From Catenaria anguillulae PL171 (Eukaryota > Blastocladiomycota > Blastocladiomycetes > Blastocladiales > Catenariaceae): a stretch of DNA of 64,000 nt. The DNA lies in NCBI GenBank assembly GCA_002102555.1, contig MCFL01000038.1, positions 1 through 64,000 on the forward strand. Direction: 5' to 3'. Below are positions 9,217 to 20,107 of this stretch, piece by piece. The notes under the pieces are model-generated. The model was given only the letters and a program-made list of their open reading frames with translations, was not told the DNA's origin and did not search any database. The position numbers and the translations under genes are program-made. Positions within the stretch are counted from its first letter, which is position 1; the number at the start of each line of letters is the position of its first letter.

Positions 9217-11996
9217 GGTCACAGCCGGGCATTCCCTCAAGTGCATTGCCTTGCCTTGCTTGCCCAACACCCAGCTATGCAATGTCGCACCAACATCATG
9301 TAGTCTTGTTTTTACTTGCCCCCCGTTTCTTTCAGTGTGTTTTGCCCTTTGCCCTGCCTGCGTTCCTTCGCCTCTCCTTAACTCGCTCTTGCCTGACTTG
9401 GCCAAATCTCAACCAGCAATGCAAGCCGAGTGTGCTCTCTTTCCCGTGTTTTCACATGCTTTCTTGTTTCTGTTTTCCTCTTTAGTCGTTTCAACCAAAT
9501 TCTCGCACTCCACATCCCCGTTGGTTGATGTGCGCGTCTCGCAAAGAAGGAGAGAAGCGCGAGAATAACATGACACAGGAGAACGAGAGAAACAGGAAAA
9601 ACAAGACAACAGGAAAAGACATCGTGCACGGGAAAGAGCAAGAGAAATAGGAAGAAAAGGGAGCACTTGCATCGTTACCTCTCGTCGTAACCCATATTTA
9701 TGAACAAAAAACAAGCTCGTTGCCAAGCAAATACAGGGGTGTCGGATGGGGGTCTTTGGTCCATCTCCAGTGGCCTCCGCCTCCCAAAGTGCAGTCGAAG
9801 CGAATGAGTCAGAAGGCGGGATTGGCAACAGATAAACCTTGGTTGAGTTTGCGTCGAGAGAGAAATGAAAGGCGGGCGGGTGGGTGACAAGCACGTGCTC
9901 GTGGGTAGGTGGCATAGTGTAGGTACTTACCATTCGAGCTCAGAAGGTCGGTCGTCCAAGTACATGTACGACAATAGGAGCTGCAGCAGGCCGACTGACC
10001 TTGATTCCATGAAGCTTGCTTCTGCCCATAACCTATTTGCGCTGATTGGCATCAAGTATGGCGGATCAATGGGACCGATGGCGCGTCGATCTTCAGTATA
10101 CAGATTTACTCCAACTCGAACATGGCTGACGAGCGGATATAAACTTGAGGATTCTCTGCCTTTCCGTGGAGCTCCTTCCTGTCCAATGATTTATTCTACC
10201 TACCGATCATGTTGTCCAATACTATCAGGGGACGTCACTCTCAGGCTGATTTGAAATGCCGCCTCAGGATCACTCGTCTTGTGGCACCTTGAACCCATGA
10301 TTCTGTTCTGTTCCATCTAAGGACTCCCTTATACGTCGGCGTTCAATTGTCCGGGTGTCACATACGGGAGCCTTGGAAGTTGAGGCTGATGAATTGGGAT
10401 AATGGAGCTGTCGATTCCGATAAATGATCACGTAGTCCGAGTTATATTGCGAATTACGTGTGTAGAGCCTCGACCGAAAAGATAGCCGGATGGCAGATGA
10501 ACCTCGCGTCAGCTGATCGACGGTGGGAACTGGGAACTCATCGGCGGAACAGGGTGAGCTAAAGATTGAAGGTATACAGGCAGGCCTCCGATCCCTCCTC
10601 ATATCCAACAGAGGCTGGGCATTCCCGGCTGTTGCCAATAAGGCGAACTGGAATACTCTTATAGCTGAGTCAAGCGGAACAGCGACGGTGACACCCACCA
10701 TGTGCAGTCCCAGCATACCTATACATATGTCGGAGGATGACGAACAGCACCACTGCCGACAACTTGATGACAGTTCTCACGTGCATTTGCGAGCAAATCG
10801 GGCGTGACCAATACGTCTCATTTCCACTTAATCATCACATCCATCAAGATATTCATTGTCGAATTTACGGTTCCACTCTTCGCTGTGCACATTATTTATC
10901 ATACGTTTCGCTCCAGCTTTTCACGACCGTCCGGCCCACATGGCCATGCTCTGACATGCATGCTCTGAGCCATGCTCATGCCGTCATGCATTCATGCCAG
11001 CAGGATGTGCCCCCTTGAACGCACGCGCCATCATACAACACAGTGTCGAGGTGTCGCGTGGTTTGGTGCAACAAATGCCGCCACTGGCGCCACATCATGC
11101 ACCAGCCCCCTTGTTAACCGCATGTCTCACACAGCAACGCAAAAGTGCGTCGCATGACCGAATTCCACTCCATGAGACACAAGCACATGACCTGCTCATT
11201 TCACCCGTTGGCCAGGCGCATGATATGCCACGCGGCTCGACCGAATGTCATTTGGGTGTGATTAATCCTCATCAAACGTTACCAATCGCATCTCAATGCA
11301 CGAGCGAGAAGCTCATATCAATGTTCCCACACACGCACCAGTCTGTGGATGGATGGCAGCCAGGCTGCCCTGCCCTCGTTTTGCCGGCCGCCGGCCCGAA
11401 TTTCAATGCGCGACCTCGGCGGCATGGCGGCGCTTCAATTCTCAATATCACGCACAGGACCCTGCTGCTGGCCACGGGCCGGGGGTTTTCAATCGTATTA
11501 GCATCAGCACGGGATAAAGCCTCTGGCGTTCGGCCGAGAGATGGATGTGATCCTGAGACAAGATACATTTGCTCATGTCGCATGATCACGTTGCCCACAC
11601 CACGCCTTATTTGTATTTGGTGCCGCATGCACACCACACACCACTCAATCGACCGCGTCATTCACCACGCACTCGCCGTCAATTGCTCCAGGAGCTGATG
11701 AAGGCTCCACATCGCAAAGCGCCGCCTCATATCCAGAATCTTGTGCTGCCGCCGCGTTTTCGAATGCCGCCCGGTGCCCTTTCTGGATGCCTCGCGGTTT
11801 TTATGGCCCCCATATAAAACTCAGAGCCCGCCCCTCGCCGCCTCAATCGGATTCGTCCAGCTTCCTTTTTGCTGAAGTCTTCTCGCCATTTTTCGTCTCA
11901 ATAGCGGACCAGAACGCCTCCCTTCCACTGCCTTTTTCTTTTAGACAACCAACAGCCTCGCAACAGCAACGAACACGAAGCGCGCAACACCCCAGC
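9217..11996. other. 2.8-kb gene-poor region with a TATA box near its end
   Basis: I find no convincing gene, RNA gene or element. Frames at 9865-10254 (+) and 10270-10716 (-) are short, lack family features and have unlike composition. 10935-11000 carries local repeats of CATGCTCTGA and CATGC. A TATA-like sequence, TATAAAA at 11813-11819, lies 178 bp upstream of the transporter ATG and likely serves that gene. Confidence 0.55.
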
Positions 11997-13477
11997 ATGT
12001 CTCTCCTCACTGAACTCATGCGCAAAAAGTCGGTCGAGGGTCTGCAAGAGGACGCCCGTAACGCCGGACTCAAGCGGACCCTCAGTGGACTCGATTTGGC
12101 CCTTATTGGTGTGGGTGAAATCGTTGGTGCGTGTCTCTCCCAACAGAACCACTCTTTTCCAGTCCCAACGCGAGTACTTTGTGCTAACTCATCGCTCTGA
12201 CATGACCAACAGGTGCCGGTATCTTCTCGGTGACGGGCACGGCCGCCAGGAACCACGCTGGTCCTGGTATCATTCTCTCGTTTGTCATTTCCGGTCTCGC
12301 TTGCATGTTTGCAGGTCTCTGCTACTCGGAACTCTCAGCCCTCGTGCCCAACTCTGGCTCGGCGTACACATACGTCTATGCTACGTGCGGTGAACTTATT
12401 GGTACGCAGAAACAGATCCCGCCGGTTTCGGGGCCGAAATCCATTCTGACAGGGTGATTCGTGCTCGAAATTATTGTGTATCTCTAGGTTGGATGGTTGG
12501 ATGGGATCTTATGCTCGGTGCGTACTCAGACGCGACCCGCCACGGACCGATTCCGGGGCGCGAAGCTAACCCCCGTTTTCCCGTCTTGTAATCTGTCAGA
12601 GTACTTGATTGGTGCTGCCACCGTTGCCGTTGCCTGGTCCGGGTACCTCGTCAACTTCATTGAGACCGTCGGCGACACAACACTCAGTAAAAGTTGGACA
12701 AATGGGCCCGTCATGTTTGTGGATGGCAAGTTCTTGTCTGGTGCCGAGTGTGCCGATTGCGGTGTCATCAATTTGCCGGCTGTCTTCATTGTTGCCTTCT
12801 GCACCTTTGTCTTGTGCATTGGTATTCGCGAGTCTGCCACCATCAACCACGTCTTGGTTGCCATCAAGAGTACGCTTTATTGCTCGTACACAACCGAGTC
12901 TCGCACTTGCAGATGTCAAGCTCACCCTTTCGACTGATTCTTGTCCAACTAGTTGCCGTCATTCTTTTGTTCCTGTTTGCCACTTTTGGCTTGATCGAGC
13001 CCAAGAACTGGACTCCCTTCATTCCTCCCGCGACCGAAGATGGCAAGTACGGTTTCTCTGGCGTGCTCAAGGCTTCAACTCAAGTATTCTTTGCCTACAT
13101 TGGTGTACGTGACACGCACTTGGACTTGCGGTAGCACCCAAAGTTGTTTCCTGACTTGCTTCTGTGCTTGCTGTTCCTTCAGTTCGATGCCGTGTCGACT
13201 TGCGCTGGTGAGACCAAGAAGCCCAGCCGTGATGTGCCCATTGGTGTCCTCGGCTCGCTCGGCATTTGCACCGTGCTTTACATTCTCGTGTCGATGAACA
13301 TCACCGGAATCGTAAACTACACCGAGATCCCGACCAAGGCTCCCCTCGCCACCGTCGTCAAGCTCCGTGGCATGAACTGGCTCTCGATTCTTATTAGCTT
13401 GGGTGGCATTGCGGGCTTGACTTCCGTGATTTTGATTTCCCTCCTTGGCCAGCCTCGCATCTTCTACGCGTATGTCC

Positions 13478-13515
<38 letters not shown>

Positions 13516-14025
13516 TTTGTGATGCCAATCCATCTCACCGTTTGACACATCACCAGAATGGCCTACGACGGTCTCCTCCCTCCCGCCTTCGCTCGCGTTC
13601 ACCCCAAGTACCGGACACCCTTCGTTCCCACCCTCGTTTCCGGCGGTGTGTGCATGATTGCGTCTGCCCTCCTTCCGCTTGATGTGCTTGGTGATATCAC
13701 GTCGGCCGGTACACTGTTTGCCTTTGCCCTTGTCTCGCTCTCGACTGGTATCCTCCGCTACACCCGTCCCGACCTTGACCGTCCGTTCCGGGTCCCGTTG
13801 ATCGCCCTTGTGTCCCCACTCGGTTTCATTGTGTGCATGGCTCTCATTGTCCTCACGGGCTGGGAAACCATCTTGCGTGTGCTCATCTGGATGGCCATTG
13901 GCTTCCTCGTCTACGGCTTCTACGGCTACAGGAACTCGCGCATCCGCACTGGTGCCCCGCCTCCGGAGGGTGCTGCTCCGTCCTTGGATGCTGCCGAGGA
14001 GAAGCTCAAGGTCGAGAAAGCTTAA
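11997..14025 (+). CDS. APC-superfamily amino acid transporter (cationic amino acid transporter type)
   Basis: Seven exons (11997-12126, 12213-12401, 12488-12517, 12600-12869, 12953-13104, 13183-13469, 13557-14025) encode 508 residues. The first exon join builds 'GAGIFSVTGTAA', the broken first helix with the G-x-G-I substrate loop of the APC fold. Later marks are 'FDAVSTCAGETKKPSRDVP' and 'RIFYAMAYDGLLPPAFARVHPKYRTPFVPT', both typical of CAT/SLC7-like and YfnA-like permeases. Around 12 membrane helices fit. Predicted role: proton- or gradient-coupled uptake of amino acids at the plasma or vacuolar membrane; substrate cannot be read from sequence. Exon 3 is only 30 bases. Intron 6 contains a 34-base T run. 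The short charged C-terminus ends EEKLKVEKA. Confidence 0.9.
13481..13514 (+). repeat. 34-base poly-T run inside an intron
   Basis: An uninterrupted T run in the last intron (13470-13556) of the amino acid transporter gene, between the donor GTATGT and the acceptor CACCAG. It could be a hypermutable tract, an expanded polypyrimidine tract, or partly an assembly artefact. Confidence 0.85.
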
Positions 14026-14752
14026 GTTTTTGCCTGCCGTGTGTCGGTCAAGGAGTTGTCTCTGTAACCAGAGCAGCTGCTTCTTCTTTCCTGTACCCCA
14101 AGCCGTTGGTGTTTATATTTTTCTTTTTCCCTGCCCATCATTCACATGGTTCTGCTTTCGATGTCTTTCGTTTTTACACAAGATGAATCCACACGTGTGT
14201 GAGCTTGAATGGATTAAATATGTAGATCAATTTTGTCTTGCACATTTCGTTACGTTAGTGAACCTGGTCTGAGTAAATGCACGCACAAGTCTGTCAAGGT
14301 CGAACTCGGCCGTCTGCGATATGCTGTGGGAATCGATATCGTGATCAGCCCCGTGTTTTGTGGTGCGCGTCCCAACATTTGTAACGACCAAATTTTTATA
14401 CAACATTTAGTTGTTGCACCAAGTTTGCCAGTTCGAGATCCCAGCAATCAAACTTATCCCACAAGTTGCAGCAATCGAGCTGGGGCCACTTTTGCCATTC
14501 ACGGTACATATGGATCTGCCTTTCTCGTCATCTGGCGCTTCATTCTCGCAGCTCGTCACCACCAGCTCGCCCAAACACTTGATCATTTGTTCTCGAATTT
14601 CCTCACTTTGGCTTGCATCCTGCTTTCGATCATATCTCAACAACTGACGAGCAATGATTTCACCACAGTCCGTGCCTTGACCGATTCAGTATTTATCGTC
14701 AACTTTATTCTCACACCAAGGCGAGCAGAGCAGCCATCAATCAAGCTGAGAA
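14026..14752. other. Intergenic stretch, no gene seen
   Basis: Holds the 3' flank of the transporter (T-rich from about 14080) and the 5' flank of the GPCR gene. A short frame at 14233-14700 resembles nothing known. No tRNA is found despite a GTTCGAGATCC string near 14431. Confidence 0.5.
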
Positions 14753-17700
14753 ATGGGCTTGACGACCATTCACCAACCGATGCGCGGGCAACGCGTTGCG
14801 CCAATGCCCTGCAAGCAGACGTATTCCAGGCTTGTGACGGCATCCGTTTTCTCGCTCGTTCTCCTGTCCATGATTCTGCTTTTCCCGACACATATCCGCG
14901 CTCAAGTCCAGCGCACAATTCCGTCAACCTGCATCACACCAGATCTCGCGAAAACCTTTAAATGGGTCGGCCAGCAACCCACGGATCCCAACATTGTCGC
15001 GCTTCAGCAGCCACCAGCCACGGTCGTGGTCGAGTACGATGCGTGGGCATCGGCCAATTTGACGGGCTACGTGAGCGCCCTGCTGCTCAAACAAGTCATG
15101 GGTGTCAACGTCAAGTTGATGGAGTATCCCGGGTCGCGCAATACGTATGTGCGGAATGCCGATGGGACGGTGCACGTCAACGTTGAGGTGTGGCCGGCAT
15201 CCAAGTTTGCCCTGTACAACAAGTATGTCCGACAGGATCAGACGGTTGAAGATTGTACGTATTTCATTATCAAAGCTTGCCACCAATGCGTGCGGATTGG
15301 CAAAGCAATGCGGATTGACTGGTTGCACACCTCGAACAACAGTGGGGCTTCTCGGATACTTTAGCAAGATCTCGTGGTACATCAATACCAACATTGCCGA
15401 TGCAAACCCGACCCTGATTTTCGACTCGTGGCGGTCTTTCCAACAACCCGCTGTGCTCAACTTCTTCCCGGCCGTAGGCACAACGACGCGTGGACGAAAT
15501 GCCGATGGATCTCTCCTTTGCACGCCGGACAAGTACTCGTTTTGCAACAGCGAGGGCTACTATGTGCCGCCGCAGTGCCAGGGAAACCTGAGGTCCACAT
15601 GCAGAGAGTACTGGCATCCAGGTACCAGAGTCCATTTTCTTTCTGCCCAACGCTTCCGTGCTAATGTCCTTTCCTCGGGATGATTTTCTTAGATCCGTCC
15701 TACAGCCAAGGCGAAAACGAACAGCGGATCCTGTCGCTGGGCCTCAAGCTGGTCGTCGTGTACATTGGATTGGATCGTTTCGAGGACATTTTCGCGCAAT
15801 GTGCACAGCAGAGCGCGTACGGATGTGTCGGATACTGGTGGAAGCCTGAGCAGGTACGTTCGCACCGTTGTCATTATGGCATTGGCGAGATGTTGCAATT
15901 GACTCTTTTGGTTCATCCCCATAGATTATCAGTGCCTACCGTTTCACCGAAGTCAAGCTCAACCCGTACACGGACCTGTGCTACGACAAGTTTGATCCAG
16001 CCAATGTCAACGCCACCAACGAGCTAACTTGCGACTGGACAATTGGTATGCACGACCCAAAGCAGTGCTCCCTGTCGAGGTATCCCTCACAGCGTGTCCT
16101 GCATTTGTACCATTTGCAGAGCTGCTTCACAAGATTGGGAACGCGAAAATGCGGCAGTGGGCGCCGCATGTATCCAACTTTTTCCGGCTCTTGACCTTCC
16201 GCGAAATCGACATGACTAGCATGTTGGCCGACTATGCGACTCGAGGACGTAAAGCCGAAGAGACAGCTTGCCGGTGGATTACAGCAAACCAGGCCATTTG
16301 GCGGCCGTGGATTCCTACGCCGCCGTCAAACTACAGTATGTCTACAACCTGCTTCAAGTTTTGAGCAGAGCGGGTTCTTACTCAATGGGGTTCATTTGCA
16401 ACCAGTCCGCTTCCTGGATCGCCTCAACACGTCTGAACCGCTGTCCATTGTCGTCATCATCCTTTGCATCATTTCGTACCTGGTGGGAATCGCCCTGATT
16501 GTGCTGCTGCAAAAGTATCAAGCGAGTCCGTCGGTCAAGGCTCAATCACCACCATTCATGACCGTCATCCTCATGGGCGCCATTATCATCACCACATCGG
16601 TTGCCATGGAAGTTGCCGCACCCTCTTCTGCGACTTGCGCCGCTAGGACGTGGCTGTTGGCCATTGGGTTGTGCACGGTCCTATCGTCGATTACGCTCAA
16701 GACGTGGCGAATTTTCAATGTCTTTGGTACGTTCACATTCTGCACGATATCTTTCGCAACCTTGGACTCACATTCTTGTCTGAGCAGGGAATCGGCGCAT
16801 GCGCGTCGGCAACAAGCTGAGTACACGCCGTCTCATGACCATGGTTGGTTTGCTCCTCGCACTTGACGCCATTCTGCTTGCCATTTGGACGGCCATCAGT
16901 AGCCCAGCAGAAGCCGTTACCGAAGTGTCAGCGACGACATTCACGTACAGCTGCGGTGTTGCGAGCTCGGATGCGGCCACTGTCCTCTCCATTCTCGTCA
17001 TTATCTATCACGCGGTATTGCTTGTTGCCTCGGTTTTCTTGAGCTACAAGATCCGCAACGTGGCGAGCGAGTTCAACGAGTCAAAGTACATTGGTCTTGC
17101 CACGTACAACATGACGCTGGCGTGCATTATCGTGATTCCGGTCGTTTTCCTGCCAATCAACTTCCGTGCGCAGTTCATCATCAAGTGCATTCTGATCCTG
17201 TGTGCGACCATCGGTGTGATGGGCCTCCTGGTTGCGCGGCCCGTGATTGAGGCAATCTCGGCTGCTGCCTCTGGCACGGACCCAACAGCAACCAACTTTA
17301 GCGGGGCTGGGTTCGGGTTTGGTGGGTTCAAGAGCCGCGGCAGTTCGCAGGCGAGTAACAAGCCAATCGTATCGCCAACCAGCGTTACGGGCACGATTAA
17401 CAAGTCAGCGCAAGGCATTCCCAAAGGGTCTTCGGTTGATGACATGCATGTATGTCAAACTTGCTCTTTCACGTCTGCATGTTTCCCATCTCGTCACATA
17501 TGACTCACAAAGGCAAACATAACTACCAAACAGAATGGCGTCCGCTTTGGCGCCAACTTTGCCATGCGGTCCATGTCGGGCATCATTCGCCGTTGGACCG
17601 AATGCAACATGATGTTGATTGGCGGCAACAATCCTGCGCTGACAATTGGACCCGTTGATTCAAAAACCATCGAGGGCAAGTTCTACACGGCGCTCGTTTA

Positions 17701-18010
17701 CGCCAAGCCTCTCGAAGCGGCCGACAAGGAAAAGCTGCCAGGATGCTTCTTCTTGCGCATTGACGCGTCCACGTACCTGGTACAAACGACAGACGCAGCC
17801 GAAGCCGAGCACTGGGTCAATGCAATCACGAATGCATTCGCTGTGGTGAATGCGAGCCACTCGCGCGGCGGTGGTTCGGGCTCGGCGAGTGGCGGGACGA
17901 CCACCGTCCAATCGGGTGGAACGCGGAGTGTAGGCGTCAATTCGATTCCTGGGTTGGGAACCGCCGCGCAAGGTGGTGGAGGAGGCAAGAAAGGTGGCGC
18001 AAAAGCTTGA
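14753..18010 (+). CDS. Class C GPCR with substrate-binding-protein ectodomain and PH-like tail
   Basis: Eight exons (14753-15254, 15343-15621, 15693-15853, 15925-16045, 16120-16335, 16406-16726, 16788-17449, 17534-18010) encode 912 residues. After a hydrophobic signal segment (about 28-50), residues about 55-430 resemble the glycine-betaine (OpuAC-type) substrate-binding fold: 'VVVEYDAWASANLTGYVSAL', 'VNVEVWPASKF', 'GYFSKISWYI', 'YWWKPEQ'. Residues about 437-735 form the seven-helix 7tm_3 domain; the exon 6/7 join gives 'TWRIFNVFGNRRMRVGNKLS', the intracellular loop typical of GABA-B/mGlu-like receptors. Residues about 755-860 look like a PH domain ('CFFLRIDASTYLVQTTDAAE' then 'HWVNAITNAF'); the tail is Gly-rich. 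Predicted plasma-membrane chemoreceptor for a small metabolite, with lipid or G-protein coupling by the PH-like tail inferred. GPCR assignment is firm; both flanking domains are from motif resemblance. Confidence 0.85.
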
Positions 18011-18447
18011 GCGGCTGCAATCGCTGAGCGCCAATTACGCTTACGTACCGATGTGCCGCTGAGTTGTTGTTGGGACTTTTGTGCTCGTCACCTATCTATA
18101 CCTGCTTCAGTTGTCGTTTGTTGTTGGTGCCTATTCCCTCTTTGGAGGTGCTGTTTGCTCTCTATTTATCGCAGTTTATTCGCCAATTGTTGCAGTGCAA
18201 GCAAGGGCATCAGTCTCCCATCGGAACAAGTCCTACATTCGAATTTACCTATAATTTCATAATAAATGCACCAATGTGATTGGGCCGCCGATCTGTCTCG
18301 CTGAGTCATGGAAGTCCTTTCACTCGACGACGAGATGGAGTTCGAGTTGTCTACCCACTCTGAAAAAACAATAGCCAATGCACTCATAGTAATCCATCTG
18401 CACATGAAGCAGATTGCCAAGAAAGCCCATAGCACTGCACACCAGCA
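18011..18447. promoter_or_regulatory. GPCR 3' flank and NUBP2 promoter region
   Basis: AATAAA at 18261-18266 is a possible polyadenylation signal for the GPCR gene. GGGCCGCCGATCTGT at 18282-18296 is identical to 5769-5783, placing the same 15-mer upstream of a second gene. Confidence 0.45.
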
Positions 18448-19700
18448 ATGACCGATTCGACCTCACCAGCACACTCAAACTCCAACGTGACCACGTTGAC
18501 TGCCGTGCTTGCCGGCGTCAAGCACATCATCCTGGTTCTCTCTGGCAAGGGAGGAGTCGGCAAAAGTTCAGTCACAACTCAGCTCGCATTGTCCCTGGCC
18601 GCCACAACCGTCCAAGCGACCGGGCGACCCGCCACTGTCGGCGTCTTGGACATTGATTTGTGCGGCCCTTCAATCCCACGCATGCTGGGTGTGGATTCTA
18701 CGGCACAAATTCTCACGTCGAGCCATGGTTGGGTGCCGTATCAACTGCCATCTCCGTCAAAGAAGGTCAAGGTCATGAGCATTGGGTTCCTGTTACCGAA
18801 CAAGGACGACGCCGTTGTGTGGCGCGGACCGAAAAAGACTGGTTCGTGTGATTTGATTCGTTTTCTTTGTGTGCGATGCGGTAATGCAAGCCCTCTACAT
18901 ATGCTTACTTGCCTGCGGTTTCTTGATGCACAGCCATGATTCACCAGTTCATCACGGATGTGTGTTGGGGCGAATGCGATTACTTGGTCATTGATACTCC
19001 TCCTGGTACGCAATTCTTGCCCTCAAGACCGTTTCTTTTCGCATCACTGATGTTTTTGTGTTGTCTTTACGACCAGGCACTTCGGATGAGCATATTGCCA
19101 TCATGGAAGCGTTGCGCCCGTTTCCCAACAAGTCCGCTGTGATTGTCACCACACCACAAGTGCGTTGCACATTTTCCCTACCATCGCCTCCACATCATCC
19201 AATCGCTCACCGATTGTTTGCCACATCCAGGCGGTCGCGATTTCTGATGTGCGCAAAGAAATCTCGTTTTGCCACAAGGTCAAGCTACCCATTGTCGGTG
19301 TTGTCGAAAACATGAGCGGATTCCGTTGTCCACACTGCGCTGTACGTATTTCGATTCGTTTCTCCCAATGTTCGATGTCAAGCTGTACTTGACGTGTGTT
19401 TTTGTTGGAAATCTGTAGGATTGCACCAACATCTTTTCTGCTGGAGGAGGCAAGAAGTTGGCTGACGAGTACAGCTTGCAGTTCCTTGGCGCGCTTCCGA
19501 TCGACCCAGCATTCGCTCAACTCGTCGATACGCTCCCGACCGCCTCGACAACTGGTCCGGTCGAGGAAAGTGCAGTCGCGCACGGGCCTGTCGCGTCTTT
19601 GCTCGACGTGTACCCGGGTACCGCAATGTCGCAGGATTTTGCAAAGGTGACCGAGAAGGTGGTCGCCAAAGTGGCCGAGTTGAGCAGACAAACCCCGTAG
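18448..19700 (+). CDS. NUBP2: Cytosolic Fe-S cluster assembly ATPase NUBP2/Cfd1
   Basis: Five exons (18448-18841, 18934-19005, 19077-19159, 19231-19341, 19419-19700) encode 313 residues. The deviant Walker A '[11 protein letters not shown]' lies at residues 31-41, 'DIDLCGPS' follows, and '[15 protein letters not shown]' is made by an exon join. The cluster-binding pair CPHC is at residues 216-219 in '[15 protein letters not shown]'. Mrp/NBP35-type ATPases act as scaffolds that build and hand over 4Fe-4S clusters in the cytosol; Cfd1/NUBP2 partners Nbp35/NUBP1. The lack of an N-terminal cysteine motif favours NUBP2/Cfd1 over NUBP1. Length is slightly above the usual 270-300 because of a Ser/Thr-rich start. 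Introns are 71-92 bp. Confidence 0.93.
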
Positions 19701-20107
19701 TTTTTCACTGCTGTGTATTGAAAACCCGTCACGATCCCTTGTAACGTCTCAGTGCACAAGTGCGTCCCATGTATTGAATCACTGTACCCCGCATCCACCA
19801 TTTCGAAGTGCAACGTCTGCAACCATCCTTCTCCCTGTAAATGCGAGCCGCTGGTCAATAAAGTTCCCGTGTGACCCTCTCTGTGCCATCCTCCTGGAGT
19901 CATGAAGATTGTGTGACGCGTTCTTTGCAATCATCTGTCTGCACCTCGAGCTGATGCCCTCGAAATCTGCCCTGCTCCAAAACCGTACCGTAGCCAGCAA
20001 AACGTGTAGACTGTAGAAGCCACGGACTATCCGCAATATCCTCCCAACATTATTCCCATTCTAGATCTTCATCCAACGCTCAGCTGCGCCATCGTCCCGT
20101 CGCCATC
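19701..20107. other. Intergenic, no gene seen
   Basis: 407 bp between two genes on the same strand. It should hold the NUBP2 3' end and the promoter of the SLC44-like gene. No TATA box or repeat stands out. Confidence 0.5.

Noticed and set aside
10270..10716. 148-codon minus-strand frame in the gene-poor block
   Set aside because: No domain, composition unlike neighbouring genes, no splice-consistent extension.
14410..14445. tRNA B-box-like string GTTCGAGATCC
   Set aside because: No A box or acceptor stem is found at the right distance, and the spacing in the T loop is off by one.
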